Below are positions 8,984-18,232 of a stretch of 35,108 nt of DNA, piece by piece. Position numbers and translations under genes: made by a program. Position 1 is the first letter of the stretch. Every line of letters starts with the position of its first letter. The DNA is from an uncultured Opitutia bacterium (GTDB lineage Bacteria > Verrucomicrobiota > Verrucomicrobiia > Opitutales > Opitutaceae), in NCBI GenBank assembly GCA_903820035.1, contig CAIJFT010000219.1, positions 1 through 35,108 on the forward strand, given 5' to 3'. The notes under the pieces were generated by a model, which ran no database searches, had not been told where the DNA came from, and worked only from the letters and a program-made list of their open reading frames with translations.

Positions 8984-9169
8984 AGGTGACGAGCGTGGTG
9001 ATTCAGCGCGTCGAAGCAAACTCCGCGCCGTGGCGTAAAACCCCGGTCGTTTCTGGTTTTTTTCCCGAAGGCAGGTTGGGCAAAGCGCTGCCTCGGCGAG
9101 CAGGCCGACACGGGTTGAAGTCCAGAAGCGCGCGCCGTTGAGATAAGACCTCGGACGTGCCCTCCCCGC

Positions 9170-9853
9170 TCACGCCAGCAGGCGGGCGAGTTCCGTGCGG
9201 CCGGACAGGCCGAGCTTGCGGTAGATGGCGTTGAGCTGGAACTCGACCGTGCGGAGAGATTTTCCCAATTGCGCCGCGACATCCTGGTTGCGACCGCCCC
9301 GCGCGACCAGCAAGGCGACTTGGCGCTCGCTGGGGCTCAGCACTTGCAGCAACGCCAGCACGTGAGGGCGCGGGCCCGGCGAGGCGGCACCGGTCGGGAT
9401 GATCGCGAGCAGATAGTCGACAAAGCTCAGGTTACTCCCGGCCTTCACGAGTCCCGCCACCGCGCCGGCATCCAGCGCACGCGGCTCGATATTGAGCCCG
9501 GCGCCGGGCTTGAAGAGATGCACCACGAGCAGACCGAGCCCGAGCGCCAGGGTCGTCACCACCTCGAAGTAGGCGATCGACTTGAATCCCATGCGACCGA
9601 CTTTTTTCAAGTCGCCGGTCGAACCAATACCAAGCGCCATCGTCGTGAAGATGATCGGCGGCAACATCAGGCGGAGGGCCTTGATGAAGGCGTCGGAGAT
9701 CGGCTTCAACTTCACCGCCCGCGCCGGCGCCACGCTCCCCAGCGCGACCCCGAAGACGATGGCCACGAAAACCTGAAAGTAGAGCGACGTGTAAAAGGGC
9801 TTGGGCGCCGCCTTCCCATAACGGGGTGGCATCGGACTGGGGTATGACGACAT
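9170..9853 (-). CDS. Chimeric protein: N-terminal third of a DctA-type transporter fused to a LuxR DNA-binding domain
   Basis: A 227-residue frame starting at ATG 9853, chosen because AGGA lies 8 nt upstream; the frame is open back to a TTG at 9874. From the 9874 start, residues 24-161 (KPFYTSLYFQVFVAIVFGV, then LMLPPIIFTTMALGI, then YFEVVTTLALGLGL, then FVDYLLAIIP) are the first three transmembrane segments of a dicarboxylate/proton (DctA, DAACS family) symporter. The match stops abruptly at IIPT. After a short linker, residues 179-234 are a complete LuxR-type helix-turn-helix (LSPSERQVALLVARG, TVEFQLNAIYRKLGL). The last two-thirds of the transporter and the receiver domain of the regulator are gone, yet the junction is in frame. 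By DAACS topology the HTH would follow TM3 on the periplasmic side, so function is doubtful. It is probably a deletion chimera, but it is still open from start to stop. Confidence 0.85.
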   Translation of the reverse strand: MSSYPSPMPPRYGKAAPKPFYTSLYFQVFVAIVFGVALGSVAPARAVKLKPISDAFIKALRLMLPPIIFTTMALGIGSTGDLKKVGRMGFKSIAYFEVVTTLALGLGLLVVHLFKPGAGLNIEPRALDAGAVAGLVKAGSNLSFVDYLLAIIPTGAASPGPRPHVLALLQVLSPSERQVALLVARGGRNQDVAAQLGKSLRTVEFQLNAIYRKLGLSGRTELARLLA

Positions 9854-9888
9854 CAACCTCATCCTAACCTGCAACGGGCGCCGGATCT

Positions 9889-9965
9889 ATCCGTGGAACC
9901 ACCTGAAACACCGCACCACGTCGCCGGCGTTTCAGGTGGTTTCACCGATTGTCGCCGCCACGGAT
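9889..9965. promoter_or_regulatory. Nested inverted repeat between the divergent dctA-luxR chimera and tartrate dehydrogenase gene
   Basis: AACCACCTGAAAC (9897-9909) and GTTTCAGGTGGTT (9929-9941) form a perfect 13-bp inverted repeat with a 19-nt spacer. Directly outside it, ATCCGTGG (9889-9896) is matched by CCACGGAT (9958-9965). The element fills most of the 130-nt gap between two divergent starts (9853 and 9984). That position suits an operator for a dimeric regulator, or a stem-loop in the leader of the dehydrogenase mRNA. What binds it is unknown; the natural suspect would be the LuxR-type regulator whose DNA-binding end survives next door. Confidence 0.6.
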
Positions 9966-9983
9966 CCGACGTAGGATCCCAAC

Positions 9984-11054
9984 ATGGAAAACTATCGAAT
10001 CGCCACTATCCCCGGCGACGGGATTGGCCGGGAAGTCGTCCCGGTCGGCATGCGCGTGCTCGACGCCGCCGCCAAAAAACACGGCTTCGCCCTTACGTGG
10101 GACGTCCGGCCCTGGAACTGCGATTTTTATCACGCGACCGGTCGCATGATGCCGGTCGACGCGCTCGCGCAGATCCGGCACCACGATGCGATCTTCCTCG
10201 GCGCCGTGGGTTTTCCGGGCGTGCCCGACCACGTTTCGCTCTGGGGCCTGCTGATCCCGATCCGGCGCGAGTTCCGGCAATACGTTAATATCCGCCCGGT
10301 CCGCCTCATGGCCGGCGTGACTCCACCCGTGCGCGATCGCGTCGCCGGTGATATCGACATGGTCATCGTGCGGGAAAACAACGAGGGCGAATACTCCGCC
10401 GTCGGCGGCCGCATCAACGAAGGCACCGAGGACGAGGTCGTGTTCCAGCAGTCCGTCTTCACGCGCCGCGGCGTCGACCGCATCCTGCGTTACGCGTTCG
10501 AGACCGCGCGGAGCCGGCCCAAGAAACACCTGACGTCGGCGACGAAATCGAACGGCATCACCATCACCATGCCGTTTTGGGATGAACGCTTTCAGGCCAT
10601 GGCGAAGCAGTACCCGGACGTCCGCACCGACCAATACCACATCGACATTCTCACCGCGCACTTTGTGCGCAATCCGCACTGGTTCGACGTCGTCGTGGGC
10701 TCGAATCTCTTCGGCGACATCCTCTCCGACCTCGGCCCCGCCGTCACCGGAACCATCGGCATCGCACCCTCCGCCAACCTGAACCCCGAACGCGAATTCC
10801 CCTCGATGTTCGAACCCGTCCACGGCTCCGCCCCGGACATCGCGGGCAAGGGCATCGCCAACCCGATCGGCCAGGTCTGGTCCGGCGCGATGATGCTCGA
10901 TCACCTCGGCCAGCCCGAGGCGGCCGCGACCGTCCTGCGCGCCATCGAGACGGTGGTACAGCACGGCCCGTGCACCCGTGACATGGGCCAAGGCCACACC
11001 GGTTCGACCCTCGCTGTCGCCGCCGCCTTGGTCGCCGCCGTCGAGGCCGCCTGA
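9984..11054 (+). CDS. ttuC: Tartrate dehydrogenase / D-malate dehydrogenase family (NAD-dependent decarboxylating)
   Basis: A 356-residue member of the isocitrate/isopropylmalate dehydrogenase superfamily. The N-terminus RIATIPGDGIGREVVP and the segments VIVRENNEGEYS and DILTAHFVRNP, with GSNLFGDILSDLGP holding the Mg2+-binding aspartates, are all present. The late segment EPVHGSAPDIAGKGIANP contributes to NAD binding. The wording LGAVGFPGVPDHVSLWGLLIPIRR is the tartrate/D-malate dehydrogenase branch, not the LeuB branch. These enzymes oxidise tartrate or D-malate, with decarboxylation of D-malate to pyruvate, in the cytoplasm. The start ATG 9984 follows the palindromic region. Next to it, divergently, lie the remains of a dicarboxylate transporter gene. 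That fits a former uptake-plus-catabolism unit for C4 dicarboxylates. Choice between tartrate and malate cannot be made from sequence alone. Confidence 0.88.
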   Translation: MENYRIATIPGDGIGREVVPVGMRVLDAAAKKHGFALTWDVRPWNCDFYHATGRMMPVDALAQIRHHDAIFLGAVGFPGVPDHVSLWGLLIPIRREFRQYVNIRPVRLMAGVTPPVRDRVAGDIDMVIVRENNEGEYSAVGGRINEGTEDEVVFQQSVFTRRGVDRILRYAFETARSRPKKHLTSATKSNGITITMPFWDERFQAMAKQYPDVRTDQYHIDILTAHFVRNPHWFDVVVGSNLFGDILSDLGPAVTGTIGIAPSANLNPEREFPSMFEPVHGSAPDIAGKGIANPIGQVWSGAMMLDHLGQPEAAATVLRAIETVVQHGPCTRDMGQGHTGSTLAVAAALVAAVEAA

Positions 11055-11088
11055 GTCCGTTACTTCCCGTCCTCCAAACCCCGAAGCC

Positions 11089-12995
11089 ATGCACCCGAAA
11101 TTGACCGCCACCCTGCTGCTCCTTGCCGGCAGCCCGCTCGCCGTCGCCCAGCAAGCCCCCGCCGCGATCACCGAGCCCACCGTCAAGTTGGAGGCCTTCA
11201 CCGTGACCGGCTCCAATATCAAGCGTATCGAGGTCGAACGGACACTGCCGGTGACGGTTCTGACCCCGGAGCAGTTGGACATCCGGGACGCGACGCAGAC
11301 GTCCGATCTCGTGACGGCGTTACCCATGGTCACCGGCCTCCCCGGCAACGAGACCGCCAACGCCACCCAGAACGCCAGGGGCGACAACGCCTCGGTCTCC
11401 TTCCGCGGCCTCGCCTCCGGCAACACCCTGATCCTGCTCAACGGCCGTCGCCTCGTCCCGCACCCGATCAGTCAGAGTGAGCGCGGCATTCCGGCGCTCT
11501 CGGTAAATATCAACACGCTGCCGAATCGCGGACTCCGCAGTGTCGACGTACTGCGCGATGGCGCCTCCTCGATCTACGGTTCCGACGCCGTCGCCGGGGT
11601 CATGAACTTCCGGATGAACACCGCCTTCCAAGGCACCGAGCTCTCCCTGAGCTACGGCCTGACCGGGCAGCGGGACGGCGATCAAGTACGCGCCACGCTC
11701 ACCCAGGGACTCCGCTTCGCGCAGGGGAAGGGCCGCCTCGTGCTGACCGCGGACTTCTCGAATCGCCGCGCGTTGTTTCAGAGCGCCCGCTCGTTCTCCA
11801 GTGACGGTGATCACATCGCCGCGGCCCCGGCCCCGTGGAACGTCTACTCGGACACCACGTTCAACGCGCGTACGACCACGAGCCAATACGGTCAGTTCAC
11901 GCTCGGCACCTTCAGCGGGTTCGGCACGTACGGCGCGCCCAACTTCACGGCGACGCGGCCGGCCGGCATCCCCGCCAGCTATGCGACCACGGCCGGCACG
12001 TTCTTTCTCGTTCCGCAGACCAACGGCAGTGTAACCCTCGCCACCGCTGCGCCCGCACGCAGTGCTGCGGGTCCCGGCCTCGATTACTATTGGAACCTGG
12101 CCGGCAGCCGCCTCATCCAGCCGCAATCGACGCGCGGCAGCCTCTATCTCAACGGCGAGTTCGATCTGTCTCCACGCGTCACCGCCTTCACCGACTTAAG
12201 CGTCTATCAATCCCAGTCGATCAGCTACCGCGACCCCGATGTCTATACGTCGAGTTCCAACGGTCCGATGATCGTGCCCGTCACCAATCCCTACAATCCG
12301 TTCGGCGATCGATTCTGGTCGCCGACCGGCGCCCCGAACGCCGACGGCACGCCGCGGCTTACCGGCACCCCGTCTGTCGTGAGCCTGGTCAGTCATCGTT
12401 TCGCCGATTTTGGCGTGCGCCAGGATACCGTCACCCATTCGCTCTATCGCGGCGTCGCCGGACTCCGCGGAAAACTCACCGATTCCTGGACCTGGGAAGG
12501 CGCTCTGCTCTACGGCCGGGGCCGCGCCATCGAATACGAACCCGCGGCGCGCATCAGTCTGCTGCAGGCCGCACTCCTGCAGACGAATCCGGCCAACGCG
12601 ATGAACCCCTTTGAGCGCACCTTCGCCGTGCGCAACGGGGCTTTGGTCGACACCGGGACGTTCGTGAATCCGCCCGCGGTTAAGTCCGCCATCTATGGCG
12701 ACTATATCCGCAACGGGATCACCCGCCTGGCCAGCGCGGATTTCCATGCGAGTGGCGACCTCCTGCCGCTCTGGCGCGGGAACAAGATCGGCGGCGCGAT
12801 CGGCGGCGAGTTCCGCTTTGAGAGCTACGACGACTACCGTCCGCCCTACGTCGGACTGAATCCCCCGAGCTCCGGACTGGATCCCATCATCAGCGATTTC
12901 GTCAGCGCCTCGTCCGTGCCGGATATGATACGGCGGTCTACAACAGCCTCGCCAAGGGCCGCGGCTACACCCTGCAGCTCACCCAGAAGTTTTAA
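11089..12995 (+). pseudogene. TonB-dependent receptor broken by an internal deletion and frameshift
   Basis: Starts at ATG 11089 with a signal peptide (MHPKLTATLLLLAG, cleavage after AVAQ). The plug is well preserved (EAFTVTGSNIKR, NTLILLNGRRLVPHP, VDVLRDGASSIYGSDAVAGV), and the barrel is readable to about residue 612, DFVSASSVPD. At that point (about 12920) the frame breaks. The usual C-terminal end of such receptors, GYDTAVYNSLAKGRGYTLQL and the terminal TQKF with TAA at 12993-12995, continues at once in another frame. The last stretch of barrel, probably several hundred residues, is missing between the two parts. The mutant frame instead runs on to a stop at 13042-13044. The C-terminal beta-strand with terminal Phe, needed for BAM recognition, is therefore out of frame. 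The product is presumably not assembled. Confidence 0.8.
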
Positions 12996-13040
12996 TGGCG
13001 GAGAACAGCTTGGAAAGTTCGGTGAGATCGGTCCTATCCC

Positions 13041-14792
13041 ATGAATATGAGCCCGCACCGCCTTCGTCTCGCCCTTGCGCTCGTCGCGTGGACCTTCGCG
13101 CTCGGCGGCCCCGCCCGCGCGCAGGGCCGCAACGACTGGCTCGAACCGTTTCCGGCCTTCACCATCGCGGGCAACCTCCACTACGTCGGCAGCAAGGGCC
13201 TCGCGAGCTACCTCGTCACCACCCCCAAGGGTCACCTCCTGCTCAATCCGTCCCTGGAGGCCAATGTGCCGTTGATCCGGAAAAGCGTGGAGGATCTCGG
13301 CTTCAAGTTCAGCGATATCAAAATCATCCTGATCAGCCACGCGCACTGGGATCACAACGCCGGCGCCGCGCGGCTCCAGGAAGCGACCGGCGCGGCCTAC
13401 GCGGTCATGGCGGCGGATGTCGCCGTCGTCGAATCCGGCGGGCGCGCCGATTTTCACTACGGCCGTTTTCCCGCCTCGCTCTATCCGCCGGCCAAGGTCG
13501 ATCGCCTGCTGCACGACGGCGACACGGTTGAACTCGGCGGCGCCGTGCTCACCGCCCGCCTCACCGCCGGGCATACGAAGGGTTGCACCACGTGGACCCT
13601 AAACGTGAGCGACGGAGGCCGGACGCTGCACGCGGTGATCATCGGCAGCCCCAACGTCAACTCGGGCTACAAGCTCGTCGCCAACGCCGCGTATCCTGAA
13701 ATTGCCGACGACTTCGCCCGGATGTTCGGCACGCTGAAGGCGCTGCCGTGCGATCTTTTCCTCGGCTCCCACGGCAGCTACTTCGGACTCGCGGAAAAAT
13801 ACCCGCGACGAAACCCCGCCGCCGCGAATCCGTTCGTCGATCCCGCCGGCTATCAACGCTACGTCGCGGACAAGGAGCAGGTATTTCGCACCGAACTCGC
13901 CCAGCAGCGGTCCGGTGAAACACCGGGCACCAAGGCCAAACGCCGGGCCCCGCCGAGCGTGGTGTTTATCGGCAACAGTTTCATGTTCGGGGCCGGCTCG
14001 CCCGTCCGGATCTACCGCGCCGACACCGTAACCGACCTGAACGGCGGCGGCATCGGCGGCGTGCCGGCGCTGTTCAAGTGCTTCGCGCAACAGGCCGGAC
14101 GCGATTTCGCCGTCAGCCTCGAAACCTCCGGCGGGAAGAATTTCGACTACCACGTGGAGCAGAAAGCCGACGTGCTCAGCCGTGCCTGGGACTATGCCGT
14201 CGCGCTCGGCTACAGCACCCTCGACAAGGACAAGCCCGGCGATCCGGCCTTGCTGGTCCGCTCCGCCGGTCAACTGGCGGAACTCCTGCGGGCCCAGAAC
14301 CCCGGCGTGGACGTCCGCCTGATCGCGACCTGGTCCCGCGCCGACCAGACGTATCCGACCAAGGGGCACTGGCACGGCAAACCCATCGCGCAAATGGCGC
14401 TCGATGTCCGCGCCGCCTACGATCTCGCCGCCCGCAGCTCCGTCGCGATTCGCGGTGTGATTCCCGTCGGGGAGGCGTGGAACCGCGCCATGCAGACCGG
14501 CGTGGCCGACCCGAATCCCTACGACGGAATCGACTTCGGCAAAGTGAGCCTTTGGACCTACGATTATTACCACGGCAGCACGTTCGGCTATTATCTCGAG
14601 GCCCTGATGATTTTTGGCGATCTCACCGGCCTGGACCCGCGATCCCTGGGTAAAAGTGAACGCGCCGCCTCCGACCTCGGCCTCTCCGGCGAGCAGGCCA
14701 CCGCCCTCCAAAAAGTCGCCTACGACGAACTGATGGCGATGCCGGGCCGCGCGCCCCTGCAGGTCTTCACGCCTGCAACTTCGGCCCGCTAG
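13041..14792 (+). CDS. Two-domain secreted protein: subclass-B3-like metallo-beta-lactamase plus SGNH hydrolase-like domain
   Basis: 583 residues with a signal peptide at about 1-28 (ending ARAQG). Residues about 30-290 are a B3-type metallo-beta-lactamase fold. They carry the zinc motif H100-A-H102-W-D104-H105, H178 in TAGHTKGCTTWT and H244 in FLGSHGSYFG, so all six B3 zinc ligands are present. The typical C-terminal helix YQRYVADKEQVFRTEL closes that domain. A basic linker (TKAKRRAPPS) leads into residues about 306-560, an SGNH-like hydrolase. This has nucleophile-type GNSF (Ser313), GYSTLDKDKPGDP, an ATWSRADQTYP segment and a final YYHGSTFGYYLEAL with a candidate catalytic His. I recall both halves as separate secreted proteins. 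The ATG overlaps the false stop of the broken receptor upstream. The substrate is unknown; beta-lactam hydrolysis is possible but unproven. Confidence 0.82.
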   Translation: MNMSPHRLRLALALVAWTFALGGPARAQGRNDWLEPFPAFTIAGNLHYVGSKGLASYLVTTPKGHLLLNPSLEANVPLIRKSVEDLGFKFSDIKIILISHAHWDHNAGAARLQEATGAAYAVMAADVAVVESGGRADFHYGRFPASLYPPAKVDRLLHDGDTVELGGAVLTARLTAGHTKGCTTWTLNVSDGGRTLHAVIIGSPNVNSGYKLVANAAYPEIADDFARMFGTLKALPCDLFLGSHGSYFGLAEKYPRRNPAAANPFVDPAGYQRYVADKEQVFRTELAQQRSGETPGTKAKRRAPPSVVFIGNSFMFGAGSPVRIYRADTVTDLNGGGIGGVPALFKCFAQQAGRDFAVSLETSGGKNFDYHVEQKADVLSRAWDYAVALGYSTLDKDKPGDPALLVRSAGQLAELLRAQNPGVDVRLIATWSRADQTYPTKGHWHGKPIAQMALDVRAAYDLAARSSVAIRGVIPVGEAWNRAMQTGVADPNPYDGIDFGKVSLWTYDYYHGSTFGYYLEALMIFGDLTGLDPRSLGKSERAASDLGLSGEQATALQKVAYDELMAMPGRAPLQVFTPATSAR

Positions 14793-14892
14793 GACCAACC
14801 GCGGAGGCGATCTCCGCCGATCATCGACGCGCGCACGTCCCCGCCCGCGCGCCGGTCCTCGCTCGCCACCGGGGACATTTCATTTCCAAGTT

Positions 14893-17800
14893 ATGCCCCA
14901 GATGAAAGTTCGCCACTCCGATTTCACGCGCTGGAAAAGCGGTCTTACCCTCCTCATCGGCTGGCTCGTTGCCGTCGTCGGTGCCAGCGCGCAGCCCGCG
15001 GCGCCGGGCGCCATCGAAGGCCGCGTCTTTGATGCCAGCCGCGGCGAATATCTCGAAAACGCGCGCGTCACCGTCGAGGGCTCCAACACCGAGGCCCTGA
15101 CCGACGGCATCGGGCAGTTTCGACTCTCCGTCGTTCCCGCCGGCACGGTGCGCGTGAAGGTTTTTTTCACCGGCTTGGCGGGTCTGACTGAAAGCGTGGT
15201 CGTCTCCGCGGGCCAGATCGCGGTGCATGATTTCACCTTTGGTCGTCAGGACCGCCTCCGGGGGGCCAATACGGCCGATATCGTCAAGCTCGGCGCCTTC
15301 CAAGTCTCCAGCTCCAAGGAGATGGAAGGGGCCGCGATCGCCGTCAACGAACAGCGCTTCGCGAAGAATATCGTCAACGTGCTCTCGGCCGACGAATTCG
15401 GTCCGATCGTGGACGGCGCGGTGGGCGAGTTCATGAAGTTCCTTCCGGGCGTCCGCATGGACTACGTGAACGGCGACCCGCGGCTGATGACCCTCGACGG
15501 CGTCCCCCCGAGCAACGTCCCGATTTCCATCGGCGGCTTCGACGTCGTGAGCACCGGCGGCAGTTCAAACATGAGCCGGCAGGTCGCGCTCGACCAGGTT
15601 TCGCTCAACAACGTCGCGCGCATGGAGGTGAACCGCTCGCCGACGCCCGACGTTTCCGGGTCGGCCCTGGCCGGTTCGGTCAATTTTGTGCCGCGCAGCG
15701 CGTTCGAGCGCAGCCGGCCAACCTACGCGTACAGCCTGGCGTGGATGTGGAAAGACTCGGAGCGCGCGTTCGGCCGGCGCACGCCCGGCCCCGGTTTTGG
15801 CGGCGCGATGACCTACAAGATCCGCCCCGGCATCGACGCCTCGGCGATCGTGCCGGTGAACAAGAATTTCGGCTTCACGGTCTCGGCCGGCTACTCCGCT
15901 CAATATTCGCCGCACGACCGCGCCGGGCCGAACTGGCGGGGTGTTGCCTCCTCCACCGGCGTCGCCTCCACAACGGACCCCTACCTGGGCGTCTTCGGCT
16001 GGTATGACGGCGGTCAGGATACGACGCGGCATTCCTTCGCCACCACGCTGGACTGGCGCCCGGCGCCCCACGACCGCCTTTCCTTTGCCTTCAACTATGG
16101 CCTTTTCAAGCAACTCACGGGAAACCGCTTTCAGACCATCACGATCAACACCATGACCCGCGGCAACTGGGACGCTACCCACGCCTATAGCTCCGCGAGC
16201 ACGTTTCCCGCCACGGGCTCGGCGGCCAACAGCGCACAATACGCCATGGCCAACAGCGGCGCGCTGCGCTTCGGATTCACGGCCACGCCCTCCCTGCGGT
16301 GGTTTCACCACGGCCCCCTCTGGACGGCGGAGGCCGGCGCGAGCTACGGCAACTCCCGGATCCATTTTCAGGACGTCGACCGCGGCGCCTTCAACGGCGT
16401 CTCCCTTCAGCGCAATTACGTCCAGGTGAAGTTCGACCACATCACCTACCTGAATCCGGGCCGGATCACGGTCCTCGACCCGACCGGCCGGATCGTCGAT
16501 CCGTCCCAGCTCGACACCTATTCGATCGCGGGCGCCACGAGCACGCGCAAGCTCACGCAGGACATCGCACGCCAAGCCTACGTGAACGTGCGGCGCGACT
16601 TCAACGTCAACGCCGCCAACGTGACCGTGAAACTCGGCGCCGATGTGCGCACACGCACCCGCGACGCCCGCGGCGTCGGCACCGAAACCTACACCTGGGT
16701 CGGCGACGACGGCGTGGCGAGCACGACGCCGTTCAAGCAGAACGGACAACGCAACGACGACAGCCCCCTGCCGTTTCTCGACACCACGTATTCCGAACGC
16801 ATCCCCACGTGGGGGCTGCCGAAGCAACAGCACGTCGACAACGTGAAGCTCTGGGCCGACTACCAGGCGCATCCCAACCACTGGACCCGCAACGCCGGCT
16901 CCGACTACACCAACGCCACCAATGCCTCGAAGATCGTGAACGAGATCATCTCGGCGCTCTTCTGGCGCAACGATGTCTCGTTATTCCACAACCGTCTCAA
17001 GCTGGTGGCGGGCGTGCGCGCCGAGCAGACCAACATTGATGCCCACGGCCCGCTCAACGACCCGACCCGCGACTACCAGCGTGATGCGGCGGGCAAGGTC
17101 CTCCGCGCCGCCAACGGTGCGCCACTTCTCATCGTCCCCCTCAACGCGGGCCTCGCCTACAACCAGCGCACGCTCCTCGACCGCGGCTACCGCGCGCAAA
17201 AGGAATACCTGCGGCTCTTCCCCAGCCTGAACGTTTCCCACAACCTCACCGAAAACTTCATCAGCCGCGTCTCCTACTACGAGTCGGTCGGTCGCCCCGA
17301 CTTTGGCCAATACGCCGGCGGCCTGACGTTGCCCGACATTGAGCAGCCCAAACCGACCGACAAGATCACGGTGAGCAACGCCTCGATCAAGGCGTGGCAG
17401 GCGCGCAGCTACGTGGCGCGACTCGAATATTACTTCGGCACCGCCAGCCAGCTCACCGCCGGCTTCTTTGTCCGCGACTTCACGAATTTCTTCGCCGACG
17501 TCATCAGCCCGGTCACCCCTGAGTTCCTCGCGGCCTACGGCTTGGACGAAACCACCTACGGCCAGTATCCCGTGGCGACCCAGGTGAATCACCCCGGAAA
17601 CGTCCGGATGACCGGGCTGGAATTCAACTACCGGCAGACCCTGACGTTTCTGCCGGTTTGGGCCCGGGGAGTGCAGTTCTTCGCCAACGCCACCTCGCAA
17701 CGCGCCAAGGATACGGACGAACTGCAAGACATGAGCCCGTTCAGCGCCAGCGGAGGCCTCAGCGTAACCCGCCCGAAGTGGAACCTGCGGATCAGCGAAA

Positions 17801-18069
17801 ACTACCGCGGCCAGAAGCGCACCGATCCGGTCACCGGCACCAACATCGAGCCCGGCACGTACAGCTACTACAAGAAACGTCTCTTCATCGACGTCAGCGG
17901 CGAATACTACCTGCGCCGCTCGCTCGGCCTGTTCGTGTCCGTGCGCAACCTGAACAACGCCCCGGAGGACCAAAAGATCTACGGACCGCATACGGCGGAA
18001 TACGCCCGGTTTCGCGCCCGCGAGGTCTACCATCCCCTCTGGACCGTAGGCCTGAAGGGTACATTCTAA
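14893..18069 (+). CDS. TonB-dependent receptor with carboxypeptidase-regulatory-like N-terminal domain
   Basis: A 1058-residue outer-membrane receptor with a signal peptide at about 14-33 (ending GASAQ; a second Met at residue 4 is an alternative start). Residues 40-115 form a carboxypeptidase-regulatory-like beta-sandwich (IEGRVFDASRGEYLENARVT, TDGIGQFRLSVVPAG). A TonB-box-like IVKLGAFQVSSS is at 130-141. The plug follows at about 148-260 with VNRSPTPDVSGSALAGSVNF, then a full barrel ending with the BAM-signal strand and terminal Phe (YHPLWTVGLKGTF). Such proteins import large ligands such as glycans or metal complexes. It is 100 nt downstream of the lactamase-SGNH gene on the same strand and is likely co-transcribed with it, so the two may handle the same compound. 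It is intact, unlike the two other receptors nearby. The ligand is unknown. Confidence 0.92.
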   Translation: MPQMKVRHSDFTRWKSGLTLLIGWLVAVVGASAQPAAPGAIEGRVFDASRGEYLENARVTVEGSNTEALTDGIGQFRLSVVPAGTVRVKVFFTGLAGLTESVVVSAGQIAVHDFTFGRQDRLRGANTADIVKLGAFQVSSSKEMEGAAIAVNEQRFAKNIVNVLSADEFGPIVDGAVGEFMKFLPGVRMDYVNGDPRLMTLDGVPPSNVPISIGGFDVVSTGGSSNMSRQVALDQVSLNNVARMEVNRSPTPDVSGSALAGSVNFVPRSAFERSRPTYAYSLAWMWKDSERAFGRRTPGPGFGGAMTYKIRPGIDASAIVPVNKNFGFTVSAGYSAQYSPHDRAGPNWRGVASSTGVASTTDPYLGVFGWYDGGQDTTRHSFATTLDWRPAPHDRLSFAFNYGLFKQLTGNRFQTITINTMTRGNWDATHAYSSASTFPATGSAANSAQYAMANSGALRFGFTATPSLRWFHHGPLWTAEAGASYGNSRIHFQDVDRGAFNGVSLQRNYVQVKFDHITYLNPGRITVLDPTGRIVDPSQLDTYSIAGATSTRKLTQDIARQAYVNVRRDFNVNAANVTVKLGADVRTRTRDARGVGTETYTWVGDDGVASTTPFKQNGQRNDDSPLPFLDTTYSERIPTWGLPKQQHVDNVKLWADYQAHPNHWTRNAGSDYTNATNASKIVNEIISALFWRNDVSLFHNRLKLVAGVRAEQTNIDAHGPLNDPTRDYQRDAAGKVLRAANGAPLLIVPLNAGLAYNQRTLLDRGYRAQKEYLRLFPSLNVSHNLTENFISRVSYYESVGRPDFGQYAGGLTLPDIEQPKPTDKITVSNASIKAWQARSYVARLEYYFGTASQLTAGFFVRDFTNFFADVISPVTPEFLAAYGLDETTYGQYPVATQVNHPGNVRMTGLEFNYRQTLTFLPVWARGVQFFANATSQRAKDTDELQDMSPFSASGGLSVTRPKWNLRISENYRGQKRTDPVTGTNIEPGTYSYYKKRLFIDVSGEYYLRRSLGLFVSVRNLNNAPEDQKIYGPHTAEYARFRAREVYHPLWTVGLKGTF

Positions 18070-18101
18070 GTCGGGCCATAACCCAAGCGCCTCCTGCGCG
18101 T

Positions 18102-18158
18102 GAGAGCGGTTCCAAGCTTCCGGTCGCCGCGTTTGAGCCGGAGGCAAAAACGTGGTCA
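18102..18158 (+). repeat. Dispersed intergenic repeat, copy A
   Basis: A 57-nt unit starting GAGAGCGGTTCCA, with CCGCGTTTGAGCCGGAGG in the middle and ending AAAACGTGGTCA. It is closely matched by copy C (22109-22165, opposite strand), differing mainly in the nine or so bases after the first block. It is followed by a hairpin at 18161-18179. It has no coding sense and lies just after a receptor gene. Confidence 0.75.
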
Positions 18159-18201
18159 TCGCCTGAGCGGGGCTCAGGCATTTGAGCGCTGAACGTTGAG
18201 G

Positions 18202-18232
18202 AAAAAAACCAAACGGTGGGTTTACCCCACCG
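18202..18232 (-). terminator. Intrinsic terminator for the minus-strand glycosyltransferase-deacetylase transcript
   Basis: Stem CGGTGGG (18214-18220) pairs with CCCACCG (18226-18232). Read on the minus strand it is followed by TTTGG and then a run of seven T (18202-18208). It lies about 200 nt beyond the deacetylase stop. Confidence 0.75.

Noticed and set aside
15565-16881. 438-residue minus-strand frame within the third TonB receptor
   Set aside because: Antisense shadow of an intact, well-conserved receptor.
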